From JAWUWD01 sp034112085 (lineage in GTDB: Bacteria; Bacteroidota; Bacteroidia; Cytophagales; Cyclobacteriaceae): DNA of 8,383 nt. Positions within the stretch are counted from its first letter, which is position 1. Each line of letters starts with the position of its first letter. Under the pieces are notes generated by a model that saw nothing but the letters and a program-made list of their open reading frames with translations, did not search any database and was not told the origin of the DNA. Position numbers and translations under genes: made by a program. The stretch covers positions 1 to 8,383 of the forward strand of contig JAWUWD010000074.1 in NCBI GenBank assembly GCA_034112085.1, read 5' to 3'. Positions 1 to 6,460 of the stretch are shown here, piece after piece.

Positions 1-68
1 TCTTTATAAATAGTTTCTTTTAATTTAACAATTTCTGACTCTTTTGAAATATCACATTTATAGTAATC
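1..68. other. AT-rich left edge without assignable gene
   Basis: This stretch is far richer in A and T than the symporter sequence that follows. All three forward frames contain stops; in the symporter frame they fall at 36-38 and 45-47. A complete symporter gene would encode TM5 and the loop before TM6 here, but I cannot read such a sequence in any single frame. Frame 1 gives a few residues faintly compatible with that loop, so frameshifting errors at a contig end are possible. A rearrangement junction or genuine decay are the alternatives. Confidence 0.5.
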
Positions 69-851
69 TACAGTGCTCTGGGTCTAGAATTTTTCTCTCT
101 ATCTCTCGGGATGTGTGCATTAATCACCTACGGTAGTTATGTGGGGAAGAATGATAATATCATCACCTCTGCAGCTCTTATCACGCTTACTGATGTTGGC
201 ATAGCCTTTATTGCTGGGTTGATGATGTTTCCTTTGGTTGCCTATATGACTGAAGGCGCTGTAGTAGAGTATGTACAAGGTGGTGGTGGTGGTGCCGGTC
301 TTATCTTCGCCACTTTACCAGGTGTCTTTGCTAAAATGGGCCCTGTTTTGGGTATAGTAATAGGATCACTATTCTTCCTTCTATTATCTTTTGCTGCTTT
401 GACTTCAACCGTTTCATTGCTAGAAGTTCCGGTAGCTTATGTAGTGGATGAACATAAAATAAAAAGAAGTCGTGCTGTATGGGGCGTTGCTATATTAATA
501 TTCATTGTAGGAATCCCCTCTCTGCTTGGAAATGGCTATTCTGCTTTCTTTAGTAACTTTATCACCTATTTCGGAGCAGATAGTCCAACGGACTTTATGT
601 CATTTGTTGGTCACATTGCTAATGACACTTTCCTTCCATTAGGCGGGTTTTTAATCTCTGTATTTGCGGCATATGTGTGGAAAAAAGCTAATCTTAGTGA
701 AGAGATATCTCAAGGATATCCAAACTACAAAGGTTCTTTCGTGGAAAAATACATCAACTTTGCCATATCTTACTTATGTCCTTTCATTTTAGGAAGTCTT
801 TTTATCCTTACTGTTCTAAGTAGGTTTTTTGGAATTACTTTGATAGGATAA
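69..851 (+). CDS. Neurotransmitter:sodium symporter (NSS/SNF family), 5'-truncated: TM6 to TM11 only
   Basis: This is the C-terminal half of a sodium-coupled amino-acid-type symporter of the inner membrane, a family that includes LeuT and MhsT. Homology is readable from about base 72, upstream of the first ATG at 111: SALGLEFFSLSLG matches the half-unwound TM6 of LeuT. Counting from the ATG, ITYGSYVGKNDNI (5-17) follows TM6. TM7 is about 27-45, and TM8 about 81-105 with the LTS motif (T98, S99) that supplies Na2-site ligands in LeuT. TM9 is about 121-139, TM10 about 170-189 and TM11 about 217-237. The protein ends after TM11, as in many bacterial 11-TM members. TM1-TM5, with the rest of the substrate and sodium sites, are absent, because the frame closes at 45-47. 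The usual GQ(A/I)FF of TM6 reads GLEFF and the Gly after LGM is Cys, so the 5' end may be degraded or mis-sequenced. The substrate cannot be told. A product starting at 111 would not be a working transporter. ftsX begins 19 bases downstream. Confidence 0.85.
   Translation, partial: YSALGLEFFSLSLGMCALITYGSYVGKNDNIITSAALITLTDVGIAFIAGLMMFPLVAYMTEGAVVEYVQGGGGGAGLIFATLPGVFAKMGPVLGIVIGSLFFLLLSFAALTSTVSLLEVPVAYVVDEHKIKRSRAVWGVAILIFIVGIPSLLGNGYSAFFSNFITYFGADSPTDFMSFVGHIANDTFLPLGGFLISVFAAYVWKKANLSEEISQGYPNYKGSFVEKYINFAISYLCPFILGSLFILTVLSRFFGITLIG
279..293 (+). repeat. (GGT)5 triplet repeat coding for five glycines
   Basis: Five perfect GGT units lie in frame in the symporter fragment and encode Gly57-Gly61 (counted from the ATG at 111). 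They fall in the extracellular loop between TM7 and TM8. The repeat is directly visible. A change in unit number would keep the frame and only alter loop length. Confidence 0.8.
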
Positions 852-870
852 ATATTCAAAAACAGCTATA

Positions 871-1764
871 GTGGAAAGTTCTAAAAAGTACCGTAAGAAA
901 AAACTAGGAAACTACCCTTATGTTAACGTCATATTTAGTATTTCCATAGCTCTATTCGTTATAGGGCTATTTGGCCTACTGTTCTTACATACAAGCAGAC
1001 TTACTACGATCATTCAGGAGAATGTTCAGATGCAAGTTTACTTGAATAACAGTAGTACAGAGAGTCAGCAGACTCAGATTAGACAGACTTTAGGGTCCAA
1101 GTCGTACATTCTTATAAAGGATGAGCAACCTCAAATATCTTTTATTTCTAAAGAAGAGGCAGCAGCCACTTTTTCAGCGCAAACTGGTGAGGAGTTTAAA
1201 GCTTTCATTAACGACAACCCGTTAAAACCTGCATTTATCATCAACATCAAGCCTGAATTTCAAGAAAACAATCAACTAGCAGAAATCGCCAAGGGGATTG
1301 AATCTCAAAATGGTGTGTTTGAGGTAGTTTATAAAGAAGGGTATATAGAATCTATCAATAAGAACCTGACAAAAATTAGCCTAGTATTACTTGGATTCGT
1401 GGTTATACTTTTACTAGTGGTTATTATCCTAATTAACAACACGGTCAAATTGGCTTTGTTTTCACAAAGATTTCTTATCAGAAGTATGCAACTCGTAGGT
1501 GCCAAGTCTTCTTTCATAAGACGCCCATTCTTATTGCGATCTATTATGCTTGGACTGATAAGTGGCATTATTTCATCAGGATTATTGTTTGGTCTTATGC
1601 GATATGCAAATAGTATGATCGAGGAATTAGCATCTTTGCAGGATATCAATAAAATTTTCATTTTATTTGCAGCTCTATTGGTCATGGGTATGATCATCGG
1701 GTATTTCAGCACATGGCGTGCCATTAACAAATACCTTAAAATGTCACTAGACGATTTATATTAG
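871..1764 (+). CDS. ftsX: Cell-division ABC-transporter-like permease FtsX
   Basis: FtsX is the membrane partner of the ATPase FtsE. In studied bacteria the pair acts at the division site and passes a signal through the periplasmic loop to activate peptidoglycan hydrolases. The 297-residue protein has the family layout: a basic cytoplasmic N-terminus, TM1 about 19-40, a periplasmic domain about 43-168, TM2 about 169-189, TM3 about 222-243 and TM4 about 262-281. The cytoplasmic stretch 199-224 (QRFLIRSMQLVGAKSSFIRR and onward) matches the FtsX signature IxxMxLVGAxxxFIRRPFL, placed between TM2 and TM3 where FtsE is expected to dock. The start is GTG at 871: there is no in-frame ATG, and an in-frame TAG lies at 844-846. 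The next gene starts one base after the stop, so translation is probably coupled. ftsE is not in the window. Family is certain; the exact start is less so. Confidence 0.95.
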   Translation: MESSKKYRKKKLGNYPYVNVIFSISIALFVIGLFGLLFLHTSRLTTIIQENVQMQVYLNNSSTESQQTQIRQTLGSKSYILIKDEQPQISFISKEEAAATFSAQTGEEFKAFINDNPLKPAFIINIKPEFQENNQLAEIAKGIESQNGVFEVVYKEGYIESINKNLTKISLVLLGFVVILLLVVIILINNTVKLALFSQRFLIRSMQLVGAKSSFIRRPFLLRSIMLGLISGIISSGLLFGLMRYANSMIEELASLQDINKIFILFAALLVMGMIIGYFSTWRAINKYLKMSLDDLY

Positions 1765-1765
1765 T

Positions 1766-1975
1766 ATGGATAACAAAGATAAACTGGCCTTCGGGAAAAT
1801 GAATTACATCTTGATGCTTGTTGGAATAGCAACACTGACATTAGGATTCATCATCATGACATTGGATACGGAACCTCATGGATTTGGTTTCCTAGGGATT
1901 ACTCTTGGTCCAATCATCGTGATGCTCGGCTTCATCATCGAATTCTTTGCAATTCTCTACAAAAAGGAAAAATAG
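1766..1975 (+). CDS. DUF3098 family small membrane protein
   Basis: This 69-residue protein has two predicted membrane helices, about 12-33 and 43-65. They are joined by a short conserved loop (DTEPHGFGFLGITLGP, 34-49), and the lysine-rich tail KKEK suggests both ends are cytoplasmic. The GFGFLGITLGPIIVMLGF stretch is the hallmark of DUF3098, a family known to me only from Bacteroidota and with no assigned function. The gene starts one base after the ftsX stop and ends three bases before uppP, so it is almost certainly cotranscribed with both. By inference from position, it could assist FtsX in the membrane or act in lipid-carrier metabolism; nothing in the sequence shows a catalytic site. 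Confidence 0.88.
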   Translation: MDNKDKLAFGKMNYILMLVGIATLTLGFIIMTLDTEPHGFGFLGITLGPIIVMLGFIIEFFAILYKKEK

Positions 1976-1978
1976 GCA

Positions 1979-2767
1979 ATGAGTATTCTTGAGGCGATAA
2001 TCCTTGGCATTATACAAGGATTAACTGAATTCCTTCCTGTCAGCAGTAGTGGACATATCGAATTAGGCAAATATTTTTTAGGCGTTGAGACCACGGACAA
2101 TCTGCTTTTTTCGATAGTTGTGCACGGAGCGACTGCCTTATCGACAATCATCGTTTTTCGAAAGGACATATTGATCATCATCAAAGATCTGTTTGCCTTT
2201 AAATGGAATGAATCCACTCAATTTTCAGCCAAAATACTACTCTCTATGATTCCAGTTGGTATTGTAGGGATAATGTTCGAAGATAAAATTGAGGGACTCT
2301 TTGGAGGTCAAATCACCCTTGTAGCTTCTATGTTGCTTTTCACTGGAGTACTTTTGTCTTTCACTTTCTTTGCAAAATCAACTACTGGTGAGATAAGTTT
2401 TGGCAAGTCAATATTAATAGGGCTAACACAGGCCGTAGCTATCATTCCTGGAATCTCAAGATCTGGATCTACCATTGCTACCGGATTATTATTGGGTATT
2501 GACAAAGAGAAAATTACCCGTTTTTCATTCCTAATGGTCCTCCCTCCTATCTTTGGCGCGACACTTCTTAAAGTCAAAGATTACTTCGAGACTCCAGAAA
2601 TTGCTTCTGACATATCTACAGCTGCTCTTGGGTTAGGTTTTATCAGTGCGTTTATTGCGGGCGTTATCGCTTGTACATGGATGATTAACATCGTCAAGAG
2701 GGGCAAGCTCATTTACTTTGCCATTTATTGCCTAGTTTTAGGCACTGCCGTATTGATTTTCCAATAA
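1979..2767 (+). CDS. uppP: Undecaprenyl-diphosphatase UppP (BacA family)
   Basis: This integral inner-membrane enzyme removes one phosphate from undecaprenyl diphosphate. It regenerates the carrier lipid for peptidoglycan and other wall polymers, and extra activity is known to confer bacitracin resistance. At 262 residues it has the normal family length. The first signature is QGLTEFLPVSSSGH at residues 13-26: the (E/Q)xxxE motif is Gln13/Glu17, followed by the serines and His26. The second signature, PGISRSGST at 157-165, carries the catalytic-region Arg161 and flanking serines. The rest is hydrophobic helices. An AAGGA sequence about 11 bases before the ATG could be a Shine-Dalgarno site, unusual in this window. 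It is three bases after the DUF3098 gene and one base before truB. Confidence 0.97.
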   Translation: MSILEAIILGIIQGLTEFLPVSSSGHIELGKYFLGVETTDNLLFSIVVHGATALSTIIVFRKDILIIIKDLFAFKWNESTQFSAKILLSMIPVGIVGIMFEDKIEGLFGGQITLVASMLLFTGVLLSFTFFAKSTTGEISFGKSILIGLTQAVAIIPGISRSGSTIATGLLLGIDKEKITRFSFLMVLPPIFGATLLKVKDYFETPEIASDISTAALGLGFISAFIAGVIACTWMINIVKRGKLIYFAIYCLVLGTAVLIFQ

Positions 2768-2768
2768 G

Positions 2769-3440
2769 ATGAGTGATCCAGCACATATCCCTGACGACCC
2801 TAGAGTATTATTGGTAAATAAGCCTTACCAATGGACTTCATTTGACGTTGTTAAAAAACTCAGGTTTGGTCTTAAAGTAAAAAAAATAGGTCATGCCGGC
2901 ACTTTAGACCCACTAGCCACTGGATTACTTATTCTTTGCACCGGTAAAATGACCAAACAAATTGAAACTTATCAAGCACAGGAAAAAGAGTATACCGGTA
3001 CATTTGTAATCGGTCAGACTACCCCCTCTTTTGACTTAGAGACAGAAGTAGATCAGGAAAGAGACTTCTCTCATATTACAGAATTGGACATCAGAAGTGC
3101 TATTACAAAACTGACTGGTGAAATCAGTCAAGTCCCGCCAATATTCTCAGCAGTAAAAGTAAACGGGAAACGAGCTTATAAAAGCGCCCGTAAAGGTGAA
3201 GATGTGAAACTCAAACCGAGAGATGTTGTTGTCAAAGAATTTGAATTAACAGGCTTGAAATTACCGGAGGTACATTTTAGAATTGTTTGTTCAAAAGGGA
3301 CTTATATCAGAAGTATCGCCAGAGACTTAGGAGAATCACTTGGCGTTGGTGCTTATATGTCAGCACTATGCCGAACTAGAATTGGTGAATTCAAGCTGAC
3401 AGAAGCAAATTCTATAGAAGAAATATTAGCAGAGGTATGA
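2769..3440 (+). CDS. truB: tRNA pseudouridine(55) synthase TruB, short form without PUA domain
   Basis: TruB converts uridine 55 in the T-loop of most tRNAs to pseudouridine in the cytoplasm. The catalytic motif GHAGTLDPLATG lies at residues 41-52, with Asp47 as the nucleophile. Further family motifs are LLVNKPYQWTSFDVV (14-28), KEYTGTFVIG with Tyr75, QVPPIFSAVKVNGKRAY (121-137) and the arginine-bearing KGTYIRSIARDLG (176-188). At 223 residues the protein stops soon after the catalytic fold and lacks the C-terminal PUA-type RNA-binding domain of the roughly 314-residue E. coli enzyme. Short forms of this kind are, as far as I know, usual in Bacteroidota, so this is not a truncation here. The gene starts one base after uppP and overlaps ribF by four bases (ATGA). 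Confidence 0.97.
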   Translation: MSDPAHIPDDPRVLLVNKPYQWTSFDVVKKLRFGLKVKKIGHAGTLDPLATGLLILCTGKMTKQIETYQAQEKEYTGTFVIGQTTPSFDLETEVDQERDFSHITELDIRSAITKLTGEISQVPPIFSAVKVNGKRAYKSARKGEDVKLKPRDVVVKEFELTGLKLPEVHFRIVCSKGTYIRSIARDLGESLGVGAYMSALCRTRIGEFKLTEANSIEEILAEV

Positions 3441-4369
3441 TCATACACCACGGCATTGATGATCTTCCGCTCATTAAAAATGCAGTTGTTACTAGCGGCA
3501 CTTTCGATGGGGTTCATCTTGGGCATCGACAAATTCTCAAGAGACTACAACAAATTGCTCAGCAATCTTCTGGTGAGAGTGTCGTTCTTACATTTTGGCC
3601 ACATCCAAGATTGGTGTTATACCCAGAGGACGGAGATGATCTTAAGCTGCTCAATACTTTTGATGAAAAAGCAATTCTACTGGCTGATTCAGGAATTGAT
3701 CACTTGATTCGCATTCCATTCACCAAAGAATTTTCTCAATTAAGCTCTCAAGATTTCATACAGCAGATACTTATTGACAAACTAAACACTAAAAAGCTAG
3801 TGATTGGGTATGATCATAAATTTGGGAGAAATCGGGAAGGAAGTTTTGAACACCTCAAAGCCAATGCGCATCAATATGGGTTTGATATTGAGGAAATTCC
3901 TAGGCAGGACATTGAGGAAATAGGAATCAGCTCAACATTGATTCGCAACTCGTTATTGGAAGGTAAAGTTGAAGTCTCCAATCAATATTTATCGAGCTCA
4001 TACACTCTCACTGGAGAAGTAATAGAAGGCGACAAATTGGGAAGAACAATTGGATTCCCAACTGCCAACATCTCTGTCGCTAACCCTCACAAACTAATAC
4101 CGGCAATTGGTGTATATGCTGTAAAAGTGTTGGTTAACAACCGAGTTTTCAAAGCAATGCTTAATATTGGCTATCGTCCAACGGTAGACGGCAGCAAAAA
4201 GACCATAGAAACACATCTTTTCGACTTCAAACAAGAAATCTATGGACAAAGCATCACGATCCAATTCGTAAAAAGAATTAGAGACGAGTTTAAATTCTCT
4301 AGTAAAGAAGCTTTAAAAGAGCAATTGACAAAAGATAAAAGATTGGTAATTGACCTGTTAAAGGACTAA
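3437..4369 (+). CDS. ribF: Bifunctional riboflavin kinase / FAD synthetase RibF
   Basis: RibF phosphorylates riboflavin to FMN and then adenylylates FMN to FAD in the cytoplasm. The 310 residues match the normal two-domain enzyme. The N-terminal nucleotidyltransferase domain (about 1-175) shows SGTFDGVHLGH at 20-30, the HxGH-type ATP site, then TFWPHP at 52-57, GYDHKFGRNREG at 124-135 and ISSTLIR at 164-170. The C-terminal riboflavin kinase domain (about 185-308) shows GRTIGFPTANI at 202-212, PAIGVYAV at 222-229, MLNIGYRPTV at 241-250 and ETHLFDF at 258-264. The ATG lies inside the end of truB (ATGA overlap), giving coupled translation, so a leader riboswitch for FMN directly ahead of this gene is not possible. 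It appears to be the last gene of the cluster. Confidence 0.97.
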   Translation: MIIHHGIDDLPLIKNAVVTSGTFDGVHLGHRQILKRLQQIAQQSSGESVVLTFWPHPRLVLYPEDGDDLKLLNTFDEKAILLADSGIDHLIRIPFTKEFSQLSSQDFIQQILIDKLNTKKLVIGYDHKFGRNREGSFEHLKANAHQYGFDIEEIPRQDIEEIGISSTLIRNSLLEGKVEVSNQYLSSSYTLTGEVIEGDKLGRTIGFPTANISVANPHKLIPAIGVYAVKVLVNNRVFKAMLNIGYRPTVDGSKKTIETHLFDFKQEIYGQSITIQFVKRIRDEFKFSSKEALKEQLTKDKRLVIDLLKD

Positions 4370-4374
4370 TTTTC
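4343..4374 (+). promoter_or_regulatory. Possible Bacteroidota-type promoter for scoA
   Basis: A TTG at 4343-4345 is followed after 21 bases by TAATTTTC at 4367-4374. This resembles the Bacteroidota consensus of a -33 TTTG/TTG, 19-21 bases, then TAnnTTTG near -7, with the last G replaced by C. The -7 element overlaps the ribF stop codon, and transcription would start about 20 bases before the scoA ATG. In AT-rich DNA such matches arise easily, so it is only a candidate that would separate scoA from the ribF operon. Confidence 0.22.
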
Positions 4375-4399
4375 TGTTACAAATTTTAAATAAATAACT

Positions 4400-5092
4400 A
4401 TGATTAATAAAGTAGTTGAAAATGCCACCGAAGCTATCAAGGACATTCCAAACAACGCTACTTTGATGTTGGGTGGGTTTGGTCTCTGTGGAATTCCAGA
4501 AAACAGCATTACAGCGTTACTTAAAAAGGGTGTTACAGGTCTAACCTGCATCTCAAACAATGCTGGTGTGGATGATTTCGGTATTGGACTAATGCTCAAA
4601 ACGCGACAAGTAAAGAGAATGATCTCCTCATATGTAGGTGAGAATGCTGAATTTGAACGTCAGTTGTTAGCCGGAGAACTTGAAGTTGATCTCATCCCAC
4701 AAGGAACACTTGCTGAGCGAATTCGAGCAGGTGGTGCAGGCATCCCTGCATTCTTCACCCCTGCCGGTGTGGGTACAGAAATCGCTGAAGGCAAAGAGAT
4801 CAGAGAATACAATGGCAAACAATATCTACTAGAGAATTGGTTAAAGTCAGATTTCTCTTTAGTAAAAGCCTGGAAAGGTGACACTGCAGGAAATCTAATC
4901 TTTAAAGGAACGGCTAGAAATCTCAACCCTATGATGGCTGCTGCTGGAAAAATAACTATCGCAGAAGTAGAAGAGCTTGTTCCTGCTGGTCAACTAGATC
5001 CAAATCATATTCATACACCCGGCATCTATGTACAGCGTATATTCCAAGGAGAAGGATATGAGAAAAGAATAGAACAAAGAACAATTAGTTAA
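4400..5092 (+). CDS. scoA: 3-oxoacid CoA-transferase subunit A (succinyl-CoA:acetoacetate type)
   Basis: This is the alpha subunit of a family I CoA-transferase. With subunit B it moves CoA from succinyl-CoA to a 3-oxoacid such as acetoacetate in the cytoplasm, feeding ketone bodies or amino-acid breakdown products into acetyl-CoA. The glycine-rich GGFGLCGIPE lies at residues 25-34. The family stretches SNNAGVDDFGIGLML (52-66), SSYVGEN (76-82), GTLAERIRAGGAGIPAFFTP (102-121) and KAWKGDTAGNLIFKGTARN (156-174) follow. At 230 residues it matches known ScoA proteins. The catalytic glutamate is on subunit B. The ATG at 4400 follows an AT-rich stretch with no Shine-Dalgarno site, as is common in Bacteroidota. 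Butyrate- or acetate-specific relatives look alike, so the exact acceptor is inferred. Confidence 0.94.
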   Translation: MINKVVENATEAIKDIPNNATLMLGGFGLCGIPENSITALLKKGVTGLTCISNNAGVDDFGIGLMLKTRQVKRMISSYVGENAEFERQLLAGELEVDLIPQGTLAERIRAGGAGIPAFFTPAGVGTEIAEGKEIREYNGKQYLLENWLKSDFSLVKAWKGDTAGNLIFKGTARNLNPMMAAAGKITIAEVEELVPAGQLDPNHIHTPGIYVQRIFQGEGYEKRIEQRTIS

Positions 5093-5119
5093 TTTTTAAG
5101 TTCGTTCAATTAACTAATT
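5083..5119 (+). repeat. Perfect 12-base inverted repeat between scoA and scoB
   Basis: AATTAGTTAATT at 5083-5094 is the exact reverse complement of AATTAACTAATT at 5108-5119, with a 13-base loop. The left arm contains the last two codons and the TAA stop (5090-5092) of scoA. All but two of the twelve base pairs are A:T, so the RNA hairpin would be modest, and no run of T follows directly, which argues against a classical terminator. It could stabilise or process the mRNA, tune scoB relative to scoA, or bind a protein as DNA. Confidence 0.6.
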
Positions 5120-5149
5120 AGCTCATCGTCACTTTAAAACATTATAATC

Positions 5150-5806
5150 ATGTTAGACAAAATAGGAATCGCTAAACGTATTGCACAAGAAGTAAGAGAT
5201 GGATGGTATATTAATCTTGGGATTGGAATCCCTACTTTGGTGGCAAACTATATCCCTAAAAATATCAATGTAGTACTACAATCTGAAAATGGTTTGTTGG
5301 GTATAGGCCCTTTTCCAACTGAAGAACATGTAGATGCTGACTTAATCAATGCTGGGAAACAAACTGTCACCATGCAAGATGGATCATCATTATTCAACTC
5401 AGCGGAAAGTTTTGCTATGATCCGTGGTGGCCATGTCGATCTAACGATCCTTGGTGCAATGGAAGTCTCTGAAAATGGTGATATTTCCAACTGGAAGATC
5501 CCTGGTAAAATGGTCAAAGGAATGGGAGGTGCTATGGACCTAGTGGCCTCAGCTGACAATATTATTGTTGCCATGCAACATAAAAGCAGATCAGGTGAAT
5601 CTAAGTTGCTTTCTAAATGCTCATTACCGATTACAGGTGTGAATTGCGTAAAAAAGATAGTGACGGATATGGCGGTAATCGAAGTTATGCAAGAAGGTGG
5701 ATTCAAATTACTGGAAAGAGCCCCTGGAGTGACAGTGGATGAGATCAAGGAATCCACGGCCGGAAGATTAATTATTGAAGGAGACATTCCTGAAATGACC
5801 ATTTAA
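5150..5806 (+). CDS. scoB: 3-oxoacid CoA-transferase subunit B
   Basis: This is the beta subunit of the CoA-transferase and carries the catalytic residue. QSENGLLGIGPFP at residues 44-56 is the family's active-site motif. Glu46 is expected to form the glutamyl-CoA thioester during CoA transfer. NLGIGIPTLVANY (22-34), IRGGHVDLTILGAMEV (91-106), GKMVKGMGGAMDLV (119-132) and APGVTVDEI (191-199) are further conserved blocks. Its 218 residues agree with known ScoB proteins. It sits 57 bases after scoA, a wider gap than is usual for obligate partner subunits, and that gap holds the inverted repeat. The ATG follows AAAACATTATAATC, without a Shine-Dalgarno site. Confidence 0.95.
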   Translation: MLDKIGIAKRIAQEVRDGWYINLGIGIPTLVANYIPKNINVVLQSENGLLGIGPFPTEEHVDADLINAGKQTVTMQDGSSLFNSAESFAMIRGGHVDLTILGAMEVSENGDISNWKIPGKMVKGMGGAMDLVASADNIIVAMQHKSRSGESKLLSKCSLPITGVNCVKKIVTDMAVIEVMQEGGFKLLERAPGVTVDEIKESTAGRLIIEGDIPEMTI

Positions 5807-5897
5807 TCATACTATTAAAACAACATATTATAGACCAATGAAATTGCGGCACGATTCGCAGATTCACTAATTATTACACAAACTCATTAAACAAAAA

Positions 5898-6245
5898 ATG
5901 AAAAAATCACATATCAATTTCACCGTAGATTTGGATGATAAAAATGTCCCTGAAAAAATAACTTGGAATGCTACAGACAAACCCGATGGAGAGATGGCGG
6001 AGAGTAAAGCCATAACTATCTCATTGTGGGATCATGAGCAGAAAAATACGCAACGTATTGATCTATGGAGTAAGGACATGCCAGTAGATGACATGAAAAG
6101 ATTCTATATTGATTGTGTGGGAGGCTTGGCTCAGAGTGCACTCAATGCCACTGGTGATGAAGTATTCAATAAGGAGCTCAATGATGTATGTGAAAGATTG
6201 GTCCAGCATCTACAAGATGAACAAAAGGCAGCACCTGAACAATAA
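5898..6245 (+). CDS. gldC: Gliding motility-associated protein GldC
   Basis: GldC is a small soluble protein, probably cytoplasmic, first described in Flavobacterium johnsoniae. There it is encoded with gldB and supports gliding, although it is less critical than the core motor and secretion proteins. The 115 residues show the family pattern: a beta-strand start (KKSHINFTVDLDDKNVPEKI, 2-21), WNATDKPDG (23-31), the strongly conserved ISLWDHEQKNTQRIDLWSKD (41-60) and MPVDDMKRF (61-69). A helical C-terminal half and a charged tail follow. There is no signal peptide or membrane helix. It lies 91 bases after scoB and gldB is not in the window. GldC homologues also occur in non-gliding Bacteroidota, so the gene alone does not prove motility. 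The molecular role is unknown. Confidence 0.93.
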   Translation: MKKSHINFTVDLDDKNVPEKITWNATDKPDGEMAESKAITISLWDHEQKNTQRIDLWSKDMPVDDMKRFYIDCVGGLAQSALNATGDEVFNKELNDVCERLVQHLQDEQKAAPEQ

Positions 6246-6399
6246 ATCATCTAGGTCCAATCTTCTTTGACGACCTTATCTTATCTACTCAAATATATAG
6301 AAATAGGTACTATTCTAACCTCATTTTTTCCATATTAGGGTAGATATGAAGTTTGCCTCTTATATTTTAAACTACTTAGTGTCAAAAATTCATTATTTA

Positions 6400-6437
6400 T
6401 CAGTTCCTTGCTCAAAATATCAAGGCGTAACAACTGA
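6400..6437 (+). repeat. Two-part inverted repeat (possible RNA stem with bulge)
   Basis: TCAGTT (6400-6405) pairs with AACTGA (6432-6437), and directly inside it CCTTG (6406-6410) pairs with CAAGG (6421-6425). The inner loop is 10 bases, and six unpaired bases (6426-6431) form a bulge on the 3' side. Eleven base pairs in two adjacent stems is more than the surrounding AT-rich sequence would easily give, but I could not compute folding energy. Confidence 0.4.
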
Positions 6438-6460
6438 GAATAAATCACTCAAAAACAGCC

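Noticed and set aside
3400..3440. FMN riboswitch upstream of ribF
   Set aside because: ribF starts inside truB by an ATGA overlap, so there is no leader to hold one.
3456..3707. Second + strand frame of 83 codons inside ribF
   Set aside because: It lies within the conserved ATP-binding half of ribF in another frame and has no independent features.
5248..5802. Long reverse-strand frame of 184 codons opposite scoB
   Set aside because: It is a mirror of the scoB coding frame; the protein has no recognisable motifs, while the + strand carries the full CoA-transferase B family sequence.
5858..5873. Short inverted repeat TGCG...CGCA between scoB and gldC
   Set aside because: It has only four perfect pairs plus one wobble pair and no T run, not distinguishable from chance.
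6305..6329. Possible Rho-independent terminator after gldC (AGGT/ACCT stem followed by T6)
   Set aside because: The stem has only four pairs with a 9-base loop and two spacer bases before the T run, too weak to call.
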